Shown: positions 25,129 through 35,178, numbered from the stretch's first letter. The stretch: DNA of 64,000 bases from Leptospira terpstrae serovar Hualin str. LT 11-33 = ATCC 700639 (GCF_000332495.1 NZ_AOGW02000016.1:1-64000), one strand, 5' to 3'. Notes: a model not told the origin generated them from the letters alone. Numbers and translations are program-made.

Positions 25129-26289
25129 TCCAGATCCAGATTGTTTTTCTGCCAATCGAATCGCATTCAATAGATCTTCTGATAATGTAGTTTCGCCAGT
25201 ATAGTAAAGGCGTAACAACTTTCCATGTTCAACAAGTTTATCTCTGTATTCTGTTTCTTTAACAGAACCACGAGTTTCTTTCCATTTCAAATGATAGAAC
25301 TCACATGCAAGCTTATGAAGGTAATAGTCCGATTTTCTTATTGAATAGGCTTTCTTTAAATATTCTTCAGATCGTTCCGCCCACTCATCTCTTTTTTTCC
25401 TACCGTCAACACCAGTATCTGCCATATTTGTATGAAGAAGATTTAAAAAAGAAGTTTCAAAACTATACAACCAAACTTCATAATTTTTTGGATAAAGATT
25501 ACGTGCTTCTTTTGCCACTTGAGGCATAAGATCCAACTGTTTTTTATTTTCTTTACCTTCTACTTTGAAATAGAAAGTCAAAAACCTTAAATAATCCACC
25601 AGGAATAACAAGCGTTCTTGCGCATTGGAAAATCGTTCCCTATTTTTCCAAGCCATAGAATATTCAAATGCGGTGGAAACGTAACCTTCTCCATCCTTCC
25701 AGTGAGCTTTCCCAAGAGCATAATGAGAATCAGGGGAACCTTGGTCAAGTGACACTGAATGTTTATACATTCGAAGTGCCTCTTCCATTTGGCCTTTGGC
25801 AAAATAATGATCCCCTTGTTTTTTAGCCATAAAAGCTTCGTCGTATTTTGTTGTATCAAGTAACCTTGCGGCCGTTACAGGACGATCTTCAATCAATCGA
25901 AGGTATCCTTCCCCACGAACCTGCCATCCAAAAAAAGTGGTTTGGTATACGGACTTTACAGTGATCATTCCCACAATGTTTCCATCACGAAATGTTTTGT
26001 GGTCTTGGTTTTTTTCTAATAAATATAAAATTTGACCGACACGAATTCCTTTGGGATCGGCTACCTTAATTGTGACCGTATCTGGTCTTGTATCCACTTC
26101 TAGTTCTTGGGAGAGAGTATCCACTTCATAATAACTGGCTTTTTCAATTCCTACAACCTCACCTACAACAATCATTCGTAATGGGTCAAGGGAAGCTTGG
26201 CTACGAAAGGCAAAGGCCAACCGATCCGAAGAGGACTGGGCAAAGGTTGCCGTTACAAAAAATGCACTGAGTAGAAAGGAACGGAACAT
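25120..26289 (-). CDS. exported TPR-repeat protein
   Basis: About 389 residues from ATG 26289. A signal peptide (MFRSFLLSAFFVTATFAQ) precedes a beta-rich domain (about 25-145: PLRMIVVGEVVGIE, VTIKVADPKGIRVGQILYLL) resembling repeats of exported Leptospira proteins. Tetratricopeptide-like helices follow (AKKQGDHYFAKGQMEEALRM, then HYALGKAHWKDGEGYVSTAF). It is probably periplasmic or outer-membrane associated. A longer frame from GTG 26349 would begin inside the terminator stem and is rejected. Confidence 0.7.
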   Translation of the reverse strand: MFRSFLLSAFFVTATFAQSSSDRLAFAFRSQASLDPLRMIVVGEVVGIEKASYYEVDTLSQELEVDTRPDTVTIKVADPKGIRVGQILYLLEKNQDHKTFRDGNIVGMITVKSVYQTTFFGWQVRGEGYLRLIEDRPVTAARLLDTTKYDEAFMAKKQGDHYFAKGQMEEALRMYKHSVSLDQGSPDSHYALGKAHWKDGEGYVSTAFEYSMAWKNRERFSNAQERLLFLVDYLRFLTFYFKVEGKENKKQLDLMPQVAKEARNLYPKNYEVWLYSFETSFLNLLHTNMADTGVDGRKKRDEWAERSEEYLKKAYSIRKSDYYLHKLACEFYHLKWKETRGSVKETEYRDKLVEHGKLLRLYYTGETTLSEDLLNAIRLAEKQSGSGSF

Positions 26290-26337
26290 CTGGATTAAGG
26301 ATCGACCAAAATAGATAGTCTCGTAGAAGAAAAAAAG

Positions 26338-26369
26338 GAAAAACCCCACTAAATGAAGTGGGGTTTTTT
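26338..26369 (-). terminator. rho-independent terminator between acylase-family gene and TPR gene
   Basis: AAAACCCCACT, loop of six bases, AGTGGGGTTTT with T runs on both strands; it directly follows the stop of the acylase-family gene on the minus strand. Confidence 0.88.
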
Positions 26370-26375
26370 ATCAAT

Positions 26376-28868
26376 TTACCGTGGCCGAAATTCCAAACGG
26401 AACCTACCTTCTCCTACTTGCTCCTTAGAATACAGGATCTTTCGATGAACCCCATTGATATATTCCTCTACCAAGTTTCCATAAAAGGGACTAGCAAGGT
26501 TTCCACTATTTCCAATGGGAAGTTGAGTCACTGACTCCTCGAAACGTCCGTAATCGATGACACGTCTCTTCGAAGGTCCAGCAAAAGCTGTCCAATCTTC
26601 TTTCATCAATTTATACTTCAAGTTGTTCACAACTTCGGCCCCACCTGCCGATGGTAGTGGTCCAATGTCAAAAATCCCACCTATCACAGGCAATACGCCA
26701 AGTGGATGTGGATGTTTGATTTTATATAGATTTTTCCAAGTCCAAAGGCTTGGAGAGGCAGATACATGATTTTCCAAATACCTTCCTGTTTCCTCAACTG
26801 CTCTTTTCAAAATATCATCTCTAGATTCAGTGATCCCTTCGGTTCTTAGGTCATCCCAAAAAGTTGAATCCGGGTTACGCACAAAATGACGATACGCGTT
26901 CCAATATTCGGCTATATCTCCGTATAACTCAAAATTGGCGGTTCCCATTTCATCAATCAACAATTCACGAAGGGTGATATAAAAGAAAACATCGTATACA
27001 GCAGCACCTTGCGATTCTGGGAAATGTTCAAAGTTCCAGGTTTTTAAAATCCCCAAAACCTTTTTTCCATTTGGAGTTTTTGCATCTTTAACAGCGGATA
27101 AAATTAGATCCAAATACTCGGGGGCAAAGGAAGATACTGTATCGTTCTGAATGGCGGCAAGCTCTTCCAAACTCCACTTTTCTTTTGTTTCCAAAATACC
27201 AACTAACCTTTGAAAACGATCTGGTGGTTGCCAGTTTCCTTCAGGTTTTCCAAGCCCCGGGAGAGCTTTATTTGTTACTTGGTTATTGGCCGTCACAATG
27301 ATTCCATTTTTAGGATTGATGATCTTTGGATTGTTCTTTGCAGGAACATAACCAATCACATCGTTTTCCCCAGTGGAACCTTCTAAAATTTTACGAGAAT
27401 TGCCGGATTTTAAAATCGGAAATCTTCCTACAGCATAGTAGGCAATGTTTCCATTTTTATCTGCATAACTAAAATTAAGACCAGGTGCCCCAATCATAGA
27501 AGATGCGGAATCTAGCTCTGTAAAAGATTTTGACTTCCCCATTTGAAATAAAACATCAAGGAGTGGATTTTGTAAATGGTGGTGGGCCCAATACAAACTA
27601 ACGGGACGACCTTTAAATCCTGTGATATGTTCTGTGATGAGAGGACCATGATTTGTGATTCCGACTTCAAAAGGAATTTCTGTTCCATCTTTCCTGCGAA
27701 TAGGATCACGATAATATGTTAGGTCCTTCCAACCAGTACCTGATTTGAACTTACTCCCATCAATGGTTTCCAAATACAAATTCACATCGTCTTGTTCTAA
27801 CATGGTAAGCCCCCATGCCTTTTCCCTATTATGTGCAATGAGGGGAAAAGGAATGATGGATAAAAAGTATCCATAGTTTTCATAACCTGGATACTCTATA
27901 TAGGCTTCATACCATGCACCTGGATTGGATAGAGCGATATGTGGGTCATTAGCAAGAACGGCGCCACCACTTTCCGATCGACTTGGCCCCACAAGCCAGG
28001 AATTACTTCCTTCCAATGGTTCAATTGGTAACTGGAGCTGACCCACAAAGGATACAAGTTGTTTTAAGTTAGTTACATCTTGTATTTTGGATCTGTTTGG
28101 GGATGAAATTTCTTTTCTTTGTTTTTCTAAGTAAAAATCTTTTGCCTTTGCCAACCTTTGAACACCAGGTTGTGTTTCCAAAATAGTAGCATTTGTTTCA
28201 AAGTCATAACGAGGGAAAAGTTCACTTGCAGAACGACCCTTTAACTCTGATTCCATAATTGTGTACAAACTGTCCGATTTGATTCCTTCTGCGAAAGAAA
28301 ATCCCATATAAAACAAGAAGGAAATGGCATCCACTCGATCAAATGGCTTTGGTTTGATCCCAAGAATTGTGTATTCGATTGGTAAATTGTCTTCGGAGAG
28401 AAAATGGTTCACACCCTCCAAAAACCAATCCAGTTGGTTCCATGCTTCGGGATAAATATGTTCCTTTTGGTTTGCATATTCTTCTGCTGTTTTTTTCAAA
28501 AGAAGGGACTTTAAAAACTGATCTGTGGGAATTAGTTTTTCGCCAAAAATTTCAGTGAGTTCCCCTTTCCCAATCCGCCTTTGAAGTTCCATTTGGAAAA
28601 TTCGATCTTGGGCCATCGTATAACCTAATGCAAAATAGGCAGACTTGGCATCTCCGGCGACAATATGGGGAATCCCAGCTTCGTCTCGGATCACAGTTAC
28701 CTTGGAGGTAAGTTTATCAGAAACAATTTCCCCCTGGTAGTTTGGAGCTTTTAAGGCTACGAGTCCCCAAAACAAAAAATGTAATGTGACAGGAAGGGTA
28801 AGGATAAAAATTAGAAAGAGACTTAAAAAAGGTCTCTTTCGTGTAAACTTTTTTACTTTATCTAACAT
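26376..28868 (-). CDS. penicillin acylase-family N-terminal-nucleophile amidase
   Basis: 830 residues with an N-terminal membrane anchor (PFLSLFLIFILTLPVTLHFL). The family marks are VTVIRDEAGIPHIVAGD, ALGYTMAQDRIFQMELQRR, and the autocatalytic site GSNSW near residue 288, where Ser becomes the new N-terminal nucleophile of the beta chain; downstream are GAVLANDPHIAL and NNQVTNKALPG. Members cleave penicillin G, acyl-homoserine lactones or other N-acyl amides; which one applies here cannot be told. It follows the unknown anchored gene by 3 bases. Confidence 0.88.
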   Translation of the reverse strand: MLDKVKKFTRKRPFLSLFLIFILTLPVTLHFLFWGLVALKAPNYQGEIVSDKLTSKVTVIRDEAGIPHIVAGDAKSAYFALGYTMAQDRIFQMELQRRIGKGELTEIFGEKLIPTDQFLKSLLLKKTAEEYANQKEHIYPEAWNQLDWFLEGVNHFLSEDNLPIEYTILGIKPKPFDRVDAISFLFYMGFSFAEGIKSDSLYTIMESELKGRSASELFPRYDFETNATILETQPGVQRLAKAKDFYLEKQRKEISSPNRSKIQDVTNLKQLVSFVGQLQLPIEPLEGSNSWLVGPSRSESGGAVLANDPHIALSNPGAWYEAYIEYPGYENYGYFLSIIPFPLIAHNREKAWGLTMLEQDDVNLYLETIDGSKFKSGTGWKDLTYYRDPIRRKDGTEIPFEVGITNHGPLITEHITGFKGRPVSLYWAHHHLQNPLLDVLFQMGKSKSFTELDSASSMIGAPGLNFSYADKNGNIAYYAVGRFPILKSGNSRKILEGSTGENDVIGYVPAKNNPKIINPKNGIIVTANNQVTNKALPGLGKPEGNWQPPDRFQRLVGILETKEKWSLEELAAIQNDTVSSFAPEYLDLILSAVKDAKTPNGKKVLGILKTWNFEHFPESQGAAVYDVFFYITLRELLIDEMGTANFELYGDIAEYWNAYRHFVRNPDSTFWDDLRTEGITESRDDILKRAVEETGRYLENHVSASPSLWTWKNLYKIKHPHPLGVLPVIGGIFDIGPLPSAGGAEVVNNLKYKLMKEDWTAFAGPSKRRVIDYGRFEESVTQLPIGNSGNLASPFYGNLVEEYINGVHRKILYSKEQVGEGRFRLEFRPR

Positions 28869-28871
28869 AAG

Positions 28872-30074
28872 TTACTGCAATGTTTTAATTTGACGAATGC
28901 GATTTTGTTTATCTGCCGAATCCCAAGCTGCATTCGAGAAGGATTCCACTTTATAATACTTCGTTTTGTATTCATCCTTATAAGGAATGACAAGCTCACG
29001 GTCTGGTTCTGTAGTTTTAGCTGCTTGGATTTTACGAAGACCTTCAGCACCTTGATTGAACCACTCGGGATCAATTGGCAAATTCACACGGTGGCCACGG
29101 AAGGATGTGGCTAAATAAGGTCCGTCCAAATCTTTATCACGCAGGATTTTACCAAAAAAAGTAAATTCTACTTCGTTAGACCCAGAAACCAAATCACCAT
29201 CATACACAGCATAGGCGACGTATTCACCGTTCTTTTCGTCCTTTAAATTCGCCTCTAAATGGTATTTTCCTTTTTTATAAACATTCACAACTGCCCGCAC
29301 AATAAGGGAACCATCTTGTAAGGAATCAGAGAACACTCCATTGAATTCTGCAGGAATGGATGGACTGGAAAAAAAACTAGAGGTTAAAGTTGTCTTTAGG
29401 TTTTCTGGCCCGTAAGTGATCTCTGCAACAAGAGACATTTGTCCCCAATCGGGTTTTTGCGGTTTCCAAGAAAAAGTAAAAATATTATCTCCTCTTGTTT
29501 GATCACCATCGGTTCCATTGTCATTCACTGATGCACTGACAACTCCAAACCTTTGGCCTTCCCATTCTTTAAATACTTGGTGAGAATCAATAGATACCTT
29601 AACGCGGTTTCTTGCCTTGTCACGACATTCCAAAGTGACATACATCATATCTTTGTTACCGATGACGGCCCAAGTTTTTGGTTGGAATAAACATACATAA
29701 CCTGTTGGTTCATTCGTTTTTGGATCGATCGAATAATCAGGAGAGGTTTCGATAATAAAAGGAAATGCTAAGTCATGATTTAAAATAGACATAGGTCTTG
29801 AAAATGGAGGGTATTCAGACCATTCTAAATACTTTTCTAAGATATATTCAGGAGTGGCACCATCATCTGGTATCCCACTTGATCCATCAGAACCAGTACC
29901 AGAACCATCATCACCTTGCGTTGGATCAGAGCTACTTGCCATCCGTTCTTGTCTGGCTTTCTCTCTAGCATCTTGATCAGAACCCGCATTATCCTTAAAT
30001 AAAAAGAAGATAAGGCCAATTACAACCAATATAACAACTGCTAGATACACACCGTATCTACGAATTAAATCCAT
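28872..30074 (-). CDS. membrane-anchored protein of unknown function
   Basis: 400 residues: one N-terminal span (YLAVVILVVIGLIFFLF), a linker rich in Gly, Ser and Asp (about 30-75), then a beta-rich extracytoplasmic region of 320 residues. ASVNDNGTDGDQTRGDN near 195 looks like a calcium-binding or turn-rich loop, and the segments after it could form immunoglobulin-like domains. No catalytic motif was seen. GGGAGCGT stands before the ATG. It is probably cotranscribed with the acylase-family gene. Confidence 0.6.
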   Translation of the reverse strand: MDLIRRYGVYLAVVILVVIGLIFFLFKDNAGSDQDAREKARQERMASSSDPTQGDDGSGTGSDGSSGIPDDGATPEYILEKYLEWSEYPPFSRPMSILNHDLAFPFIIETSPDYSIDPKTNEPTGYVCLFQPKTWAVIGNKDMMYVTLECRDKARNRVKVSIDSHQVFKEWEGQRFGVVSASVNDNGTDGDQTRGDNIFTFSWKPQKPDWGQMSLVAEITYGPENLKTTLTSSFFSSPSIPAEFNGVFSDSLQDGSLIVRAVVNVYKKGKYHLEANLKDEKNGEYVAYAVYDGDLVSGSNEVEFTFFGKILRDKDLDGPYLATSFRGHRVNLPIDPEWFNQGAEGLRKIQAAKTTEPDRELVIPYKDEYKTKYYKVESFSNAAWDSADKQNRIRQIKTLQ

Positions 30075-30144
30075 ACGCTCCCATCCTTTTGTTTTGTAAA
30101 ACGGATAAGAGCCTTGTCGGTTTTGGAACTATGTAAAGTAAAAT

Positions 30145-30801
30145 TTAAATCGAAAGAAGGCTCGCAACAGTTTCAGAAATCATACTTTGAGTTGGAACAG
30201 GCATGGATTTCCAATCTTCATAGTAACGGTACACTGATCGTGAATACTCTGGAATGCCTCCAAATCGTTTATAACCAGCAAGTCCTGCATTATAAGATAA
30301 TAATGCTGCTTCCACTGAATCAGTTCTTTCCAAAAGATAATTCAAATACAATACACCAAGATACAAATTGGTTTCTGGATCATATAAATCTTTTTCGGAA
30401 GAAAAAGGGATTCCTTCTTTGGCAGCCAACCATTTTGCAGTAGCCGGCATCACTTGCATAAGGCCCAGAGCACCTTTATGGGATTTAGCCCGTTTGTGAA
30501 ATTGCGATTCTGTATGCACGAGGCCAACCAAAAATCCTAATTTATCAATACGTTCCTTTTTCTTACCGAGAGGCAGTCGTAAGTTCAGAGAAGCTCGTTC
30601 CATCGCAGAAACAAGATCCGATCTCTCCTGAGAAGAGAGACTGGGGCGGTATTTGGCAATATAGACTTCCAGTTTTCTTTTGGAAGATTCGTTTCGAAGA
30701 CTTAGGCCAGCCGAACTAATCTTTCCATAAGATTCCGTTAGAAAAACAAGAACCAGAAAGCTGGTTCCCAGGATTTGGGTAAGTGAGTTTCTTTTTCGCA
30801 T
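30145..30801 (-). CDS. lytic transglycosylase (SLT family)
   Basis: Cuts peptidoglycan glycan strands. 218 residues from ATG 30801 (AGAGGACCC upstream). A signal peptide is followed by the SLT domain: catalytic Glu in VGLVHTESQFHKRA, KGALGLMQVMPATA, NLYLGVLYLNYLL, and AALLSYNAG (the usual AYNAG). This is the lysozyme-like fold of Slt70/MltE. A longer frame upstream runs through two palindromic sites and is not the gene start. It is transcribed away from the sensor kinase gene. Confidence 0.88.
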   Translation of the reverse strand: MRKRNSLTQILGTSFLVLVFLTESYGKISSAGLSLRNESSKRKLEVYIAKYRPSLSSQERSDLVSAMERASLNLRLPLGKKKERIDKLGFLVGLVHTESQFHKRAKSHKGALGLMQVMPATAKWLAAKEGIPFSSEKDLYDPETNLYLGVLYLNYLLERTDSVEAALLSYNAGLAGYKRFGGIPEYSRSVYRYYEDWKSMPVPTQSMISETVASLLSI

Positions 30802-30827
30802 TGGGTCCTCTTGTAGGAGATTTTCCT

Positions 30828-30842
30828 TTGTGCATCGCACAA
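30828..30842. promoter_or_regulatory. palindromic site TTGTGC-ATC-GCACAA, copy 1
   Basis: Perfect 6-bp arms around three bases, 27 bases upstream of the lytic transglycosylase ATG. A second copy with one mismatch lies 58 bases away. Probable operator for an unidentified regulator. Confidence 0.5.
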
Positions 30843-30885
30843 TAAGTCCATGATTTCCCCGAGACTCTGGCGGGCAAGTCCTATT

Positions 30886-30900
30886 TTGTGCATCGCACCA
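30886..30900. promoter_or_regulatory. palindromic site TTGTGC-ATC-GCACCA, copy 2
   Basis: Same left arm and centre as copy 1, with one mismatch in the right arm. The shared run TTTGTGCATCGCAC is 14 bases long. It lies in the divergent promoter region of the transglycosylase and the histidine kinase. Confidence 0.45.
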
Positions 30901-30928
30901 AGAAAACCGTCCCAGAAAAACGAAATGC

Positions 30929-33346
30929 TTGCCTAAAGTCAAACATCAGGGATATCTGGATTGCTTGGCTCCCTTACTGAATCTATATAGTTTCTTCTAT
31001 TTTGGGCTCTGTTTGGTGAGTGGGATTGCCTTTGTCTATTTTATGTCTCGTAAGGAGGACTTAACTCCTACCTTTCGTGGCCTCCTCATCCCCCTATTCT
31101 GTCTTTTTTTCTGGTCTGTGGCTTGGTCGATTTGTAATTCTTTTGTGGCACCTTGGACTGCCTACGTATTTGTATTTTTAAAAAATCCTGTCATTTTGGT
31201 TTTGGGAGTCGCCTCATCCCACCTTGCTTTTGGTTTTCAGGAAAATAGTTTTCCTAGGTGGAAACTGTGGAGCCTTCGCATCCACATCCTTCTTGCAACC
31301 CTTGCTACCATTGCCAATGGAATCGGATTCTTTTTTAGAGAGATCCATTTTGATCCAAAAATGGAATTTTACGTTCCGGATCAAAATTCTCCCTCAATGA
31401 TTGTCCAACTTTCCATTATCTCAATCGCAGGGGTCTTGTGTTTAATTCTAGGGAATACGATTGCAGCACTTACAGCAAAGTTCCTTCGGTTTCAAGGTTC
31501 AAAAAGAAGAAATACAGGAGGATTTCTTTTAGCCATTCTAGGGATCCTTTCGATGGCATTTGCTGATATCTTAGTAGACCTAAATTACTTTAGCAAGCCA
31601 ACCTTCTTATTTTTGTTAACCAACCTAACAATCATTATTATGACAATTCTTGTGTTAGTGTCACTAAACCAAGAGACTATTCCTTCCACTGTTGGATTCA
31701 AAATTATGACATTCAACTTAACTGTTTTATATTTAATACTTTCGATCGTAGCAAACTTTCTCTTCAATCGATTTCGAGTAGATTTTCAAAATGAGATGAG
31801 TCGCGAAAAACATAGCATAAAAACTCAGTTTGAACTAGGATCTACTTATCCATTTGTATACCTATCCGAACTGGTTATCGATATTCAGGATCAAAATTTT
31901 AGGATTAACAAAATTAATTTTAAAAAAGAAAATATAAAACAAATTCAAAATCGGCCTGCAACTTTCGAATCCTTTAAAGTAGAATCGTTTTCCGATGAAC
32001 CAAACGGAATTTATTGGACATCTGATTTTTATGCAAAAAACCATCATTTCTTCATCGCCATCCCTTATATTGAATACAGAAACATAGTCCACCAAACTGT
32101 AGTTTGGCTTATTGTAACATTATTATTTTCCCTATTTACAATCTTTATGTTATATCCGGTATTACATAAAACTAGTATTGTTTACCCATTAACAAGGTTA
32201 CTTGCAGGAATTCGGAAAATGCATTCCGGTGATTTGTTTGTTACTGTCAAAGTATCAAGCAGAGATGAGATCGGAGAATTATCGAATAGCTTCAATGAAA
32301 TGATATCAATTGTTCGGGATGCAAGACTGCAATTGGAACAAAAAATTGAAGAACGAACCGAATCATTAAACCAAACCATTTTAGAATTAAGAGAAACTCA
32401 AGAACAACTTCTACAAGCGGAAAGAATGTCCACACTTGGGAAAATCGCCGCTAGTGTCGCTCACGAAATCAATAACCCACTAGCAGCCATTAAAGGAAGC
32501 ATTCAATTTATCAAAGATGGACAATCCAATGTATCCAATCCCGACAAAACAGAAATTTTTTTTATAGCCGAAAAGTTCATCGCAGAATTCAAAAATAAAA
32601 AACGTTCCGAAGTGACTTCTCGGTTTAAAAGAAAAAAAGAACTCATTGCCTTCTTCAAATTAAAATCAATTCCTGATCCCATTTCTCTTGCGGATACCTG
32701 TTTTGATTTTAACATCGAGACCGTTCCCGAAGAATACCAAACTCTTTTTGATACTGAAGAAGGAAGGACTATTTTCCAATCCCTCCTCAATGACTTTGTC
32801 ATTGGATTTCATTTGGGAATTATTGAAACGGCAGTGGAACGAGCCTCAAAAATTGTTTTTGCCCTCAAACACCATTCTTACTCCGGTCCGAAAGAATCTC
32901 AAAAACTCCTCTCTCTCAAGGAAGGAATCGATTCCGTTCTTTCTATGTATTCTACTAGTTGGAAACTAAACATCGAAATCGAATGGAAGGTAAGCGGGGA
33001 TCCGGTGATCTTCGGCCATGCAGACGAACTAGTCCAAGTATGGACCAACCTCATTTACAATTCCATCCAAGCCTGTCCCAAAGAGGGAGGGAAAATCCGA
33101 ATTTATCTGAAAGAAGAAGAAACCGAAGCCCTCATCACCATTGAAGACAACGGGAAAGGGATCCCCGAAGACATTCTTCCCCGCATTTTTGAGCCATTTT
33201 TCACTACGAAAGAGTTAGGTATGGGAACCGGTCTTGGCCTTTCCATTGTTCAAAAAATCATTCAGAACCACAACGGAACCATCCAAGTCGAAAGCCAACC
33301 AGGGAAAACCCTCTTCTCCATCCACATCCCCCTAGCAAAATCCTAG
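30929..33346 (+). CDS. membrane sensor histidine kinase with unusual insertion in the DHp domain
   Basis: About 805 residues (start uncertain: TTG 30929 or TTG 30965). Seven or so N-terminal spans (about 20-260), one more near 265-285, an extracytoplasmic loop of about 110 residues, a span (about 390-410), HAMP ([17 protein letters not shown]), a coiled coil, H-box [15 protein letters not shown] with His512, N-box [10 protein letters not shown]1 [11 protein letters not shown], and G2 GTGLGLSIV. Between the two DHp helices there is an extra stretch of about 100 residues (roughly 530-632). No response regulator gene is adjacent. Confidence 0.9.
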   Translation: MPKVKHQGYLDCLAPLLNLYSFFYFGLCLVSGIAFVYFMSRKEDLTPTFRGLLIPLFCLFFWSVAWSICNSFVAPWTAYVFVFLKNPVILVLGVASSHLAFGFQENSFPRWKLWSLRIHILLATLATIANGIGFFFREIHFDPKMEFYVPDQNSPSMIVQLSIISIAGVLCLILGNTIAALTAKFLRFQGSKRRNTGGFLLAILGILSMAFADILVDLNYFSKPTFLFLLTNLTIIIMTILVLVSLNQETIPSTVGFKIMTFNLTVLYLILSIVANFLFNRFRVDFQNEMSREKHSIKTQFELGSTYPFVYLSELVIDIQDQNFRINKINFKKENIKQIQNRPATFESFKVESFSDEPNGIYWTSDFYAKNHHFFIAIPYIEYRNIVHQTVVWLIVTLLFSLFTIFMLYPVLHKTSIVYPLTRLLAGIRKMHSGDLFVTVKVSSRDEIGELSNSFNEMISIVRDARLQLEQKIEERTESLNQTILELRETQEQLLQAERMSTLGKIAASVAHEINNPLAAIKGSIQFIKDGQSNVSNPDKTEIFFIAEKFIAEFKNKKRSEVTSRFKRKKELIAFFKLKSIPDPISLADTCFDFNIETVPEEYQTLFDTEEGRTIFQSLLNDFVIGFHLGIIETAVERASKIVFALKHHSYSGPKESQKLLSLKEGIDSVLSMYSTSWKLNIEIEWKVSGDPVIFGHADELVQVWTNLIYNSIQACPKEGGKIRIYLKEEETEALITIEDNGKGIPEDILPRIFEPFFTTKELGMGTGLGLSIVQKIIQNHNGTIQVESQPGKTLFSIHIPLAKS

Positions 33347-33361
33347 GACCCAATCCTAAAG

Positions 33362-33384
33362 ATTGTCAGAGAATCCCTGACAAT
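33362..33384. repeat. inverted repeat ATTGTCAG...CTGACAAT
   Basis: 8-bp arms around seven bases, just after the kinase stop and 109 bases before the next start. No T run follows, so it is an imperfect terminator candidate or a protein site in the promoter region of the secreted hydrolase genes. Confidence 0.4.
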
Positions 33385-33492
33385 GGCAAAATTATGTTAA
33401 AAATTTGTCTAAATTTGGAAAAAAATTTCTTGTCAATCTTTTGCCAAACTTATAAAACAAAGAGAACATACCTTCGGAAACAGGAAAACCAA

Positions 33493-34299
33493 ATGCGAAC
33501 CATATTAGCCACTATTACAGCCTTTCTCTTAGCGGGATCCCTAAGCGCGCAAACATACACAGTCTTCATTCATGGAAAATCGGACAAAAACCATAACGGC
33601 GTAGGCACGACAGACGTAAACAGCTACTGGGGTTCCTCGGTAAACTCAGTGGGTGGAACAAGAATCTTCATTGGTTACGACGGAACTTCTGATCCTAGAA
33701 GTTACGGATCGTCTCGAGCTCAAACAAACATTGCGACTGGACTCACTAACTATTGCAAAGGATCAAACTCTTGTAAAATCGTATGTCATTCCGCAGGATG
33801 TTATGCTATTGAGTATTGGTTGTCTAACCTCGGTTCTACGGCTTCTGCAAAAGGATTCAATTTAACAAAAGTGACAGCACTTGCGGCTGCTTCTGGTGGA
33901 TCGGAACTTGCGAACGCACTCAACGGGATCACTTTTGGTTTCGGTGGAAACGCAATGGACAAATCACTCATCGTCACGACAGCACGTGGTGCTTTCAATC
34001 ATAACAACACGGCAGGAGTTGCAGTAAACCATGTCCCTGGTTACAAAGGAATGTTTGGTGCTTCAGTCATTCTTCCTGGGGAAGATGATTACGCTGTTGC
34101 TTACCACTCTTCTTGCGGATACAACCGTGCAGGAGGCCTAAACAAATGCCAATCTTCACTCACTCAGTATGAAGGTCTTTGGCCTTTTGGATCCAACAAA
34201 ACATACAATCAATACAGTGGTCACTACCGTGCACCATCTGTTTCTTCTACAGGACTTTATCTAGACCACGGTCAAATCAAAACCGAAGGTTGGAGATAG
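33493..34299 (+). CDS. secreted cysteine-rich alpha/beta-hydrolase-like protein, copy 1
   Basis: 268 residues from ATG 33493 (ACAGGAAAACCA upstream). The signal peptide ends at SLSA-Q (residues 19/20). The mature part has VFIHGKS (oxyanion HG), six or more cysteines, and the nucleophile-elbow-like CHSAG with Ser100, where the first Gly of GxSxG is Cys. Candidate acid and base are in GEDDYAVAYH and SGHYRAP. It probably hydrolyses esters or lipids outside the cell; the substrate is unknown. A close paralog follows 41 bases downstream; the two match almost throughout except signal peptide and last 40 residues. Confidence 0.7.
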   Translation: MRTILATITAFLLAGSLSAQTYTVFIHGKSDKNHNGVGTTDVNSYWGSSVNSVGGTRIFIGYDGTSDPRSYGSSRAQTNIATGLTNYCKGSNSCKIVCHSAGCYAIEYWLSNLGSTASAKGFNLTKVTALAAASGGSELANALNGITFGFGGNAMDKSLIVTTARGAFNHNNTAGVAVNHVPGYKGMFGASVILPGEDDYAVAYHSSCGYNRAGGLNKCQSSLTQYEGLWPFGSNKTYNQYSGHYRAPSVSSTGLYLDHGQIKTEGWR

Positions 34300-34340
34300 G
34301 TTAAACGGAATCATTTAAAGAAAGGAAAAGGAAAAAAGAG

Positions 34341-35123
34341 ATGCGTAGCTCAATCACAACAATACTTGCGATGCTTTTTGCAGGATCGCTCAGTGCCCAA
34401 ACTTACACTGTGTTCATTCACGGTAAGTCAGACAAAAACCACAACGGTGTGGGAACGACAGATGTAAACGGATACTGGGGATCGTCCACTAGCACCGTTT
34501 CTGGATCTAAAATTTTCATCGGTTACGATGGAACTTCTGACCCTAGAACTTACGGATCGGCTCGTGCTCAAACAAACATTGCGACTGGACTCACTAACTA
34601 TTGCAAAGGAACAAACACTTGCAAAGTGGTTTGTCACTCTGCTGGATGTTATGCGATCGAGTATTGGTTGTCTAACCTTGGTTCGACTGCCTCTGCAAAA
34701 GGTTTTAATCTAACAAAAGTGACAGCTCTAGCTGCAGCTTCTGGTGGATCGGAACTTGCTTCTGCTCTGAACGGTGCAACGTTTGGATTTGGTGGAAATG
34801 CGATGGACAAATCACTCATCGTATCGACTGCACGCGGAGCATTCAATCACAACAATACGGGCGGAATTCAGATCCACCATGTACCTGGTTATAAAGGTGC
34901 ATTTGGACCTTCTGCAATTCTACCAGGAGAAGATGACTACGCTGTGGCATACCATTCTTCTTGTGGATACAACCGTTCTGGTGGGCTTGACAAATGCCAA
35001 TCTTCCATCGTGAGTGGTAGCACTACTTATACACAATACACAGGCCACGTGAGAGCACCTTCTCTTACTGCTACTGGATTGTATAAGAACCATAGTGAAA
35101 TTAAAAACGAGGGAACTCGTTAA
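34341..35123 (+). CDS. secreted cysteine-rich alpha/beta-hydrolase-like protein, copy 2
   Basis: 260 residues, a tandem duplicate of the preceding gene: same signal-peptide end (AGSLSAQ), same VFIHGKS and CHSAG block, and long identical runs such as AQTNIATGLTNYCKG and VTALAAASGGSELA. The C-terminal 35 residues differ (STTYTQYTGHVRAP in place of TYNQYSGHYRAP, with an earlier deletion of a WPFGSN stretch). GAAAGGAAAAGGAAAA precedes the ATG. The duplication is recent enough that nucleotide identity is also high. The transcript ends in two successive hairpins. Confidence 0.7.
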   Translation: MRSSITTILAMLFAGSLSAQTYTVFIHGKSDKNHNGVGTTDVNGYWGSSTSTVSGSKIFIGYDGTSDPRTYGSARAQTNIATGLTNYCKGTNTCKVVCHSAGCYAIEYWLSNLGSTASAKGFNLTKVTALAAASGGSELASALNGATFGFGGNAMDKSLIVSTARGAFNHNNTGGIQIHHVPGYKGAFGPSAILPGEDDYAVAYHSSCGYNRSGGLDKCQSSIVSGSTTYTQYTGHVRAPSLTATGLYKNHSEIKNEGTR

Positions 35124-35140
35124 TTAAACGTCTGATACAA

Positions 35141-35174
35141 AAAACCCCCTTGGAAATTCACACCAAAGGGGTTT
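35141..35174 (+). terminator. first terminator after the hydrolase pair
   Basis: AAAACCCC...TTGG paired with CCAA...GGGGTTT around a nine-base loop, one internal mismatch. Confidence 0.7.
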
Positions 35175-35178
35175 CGCT

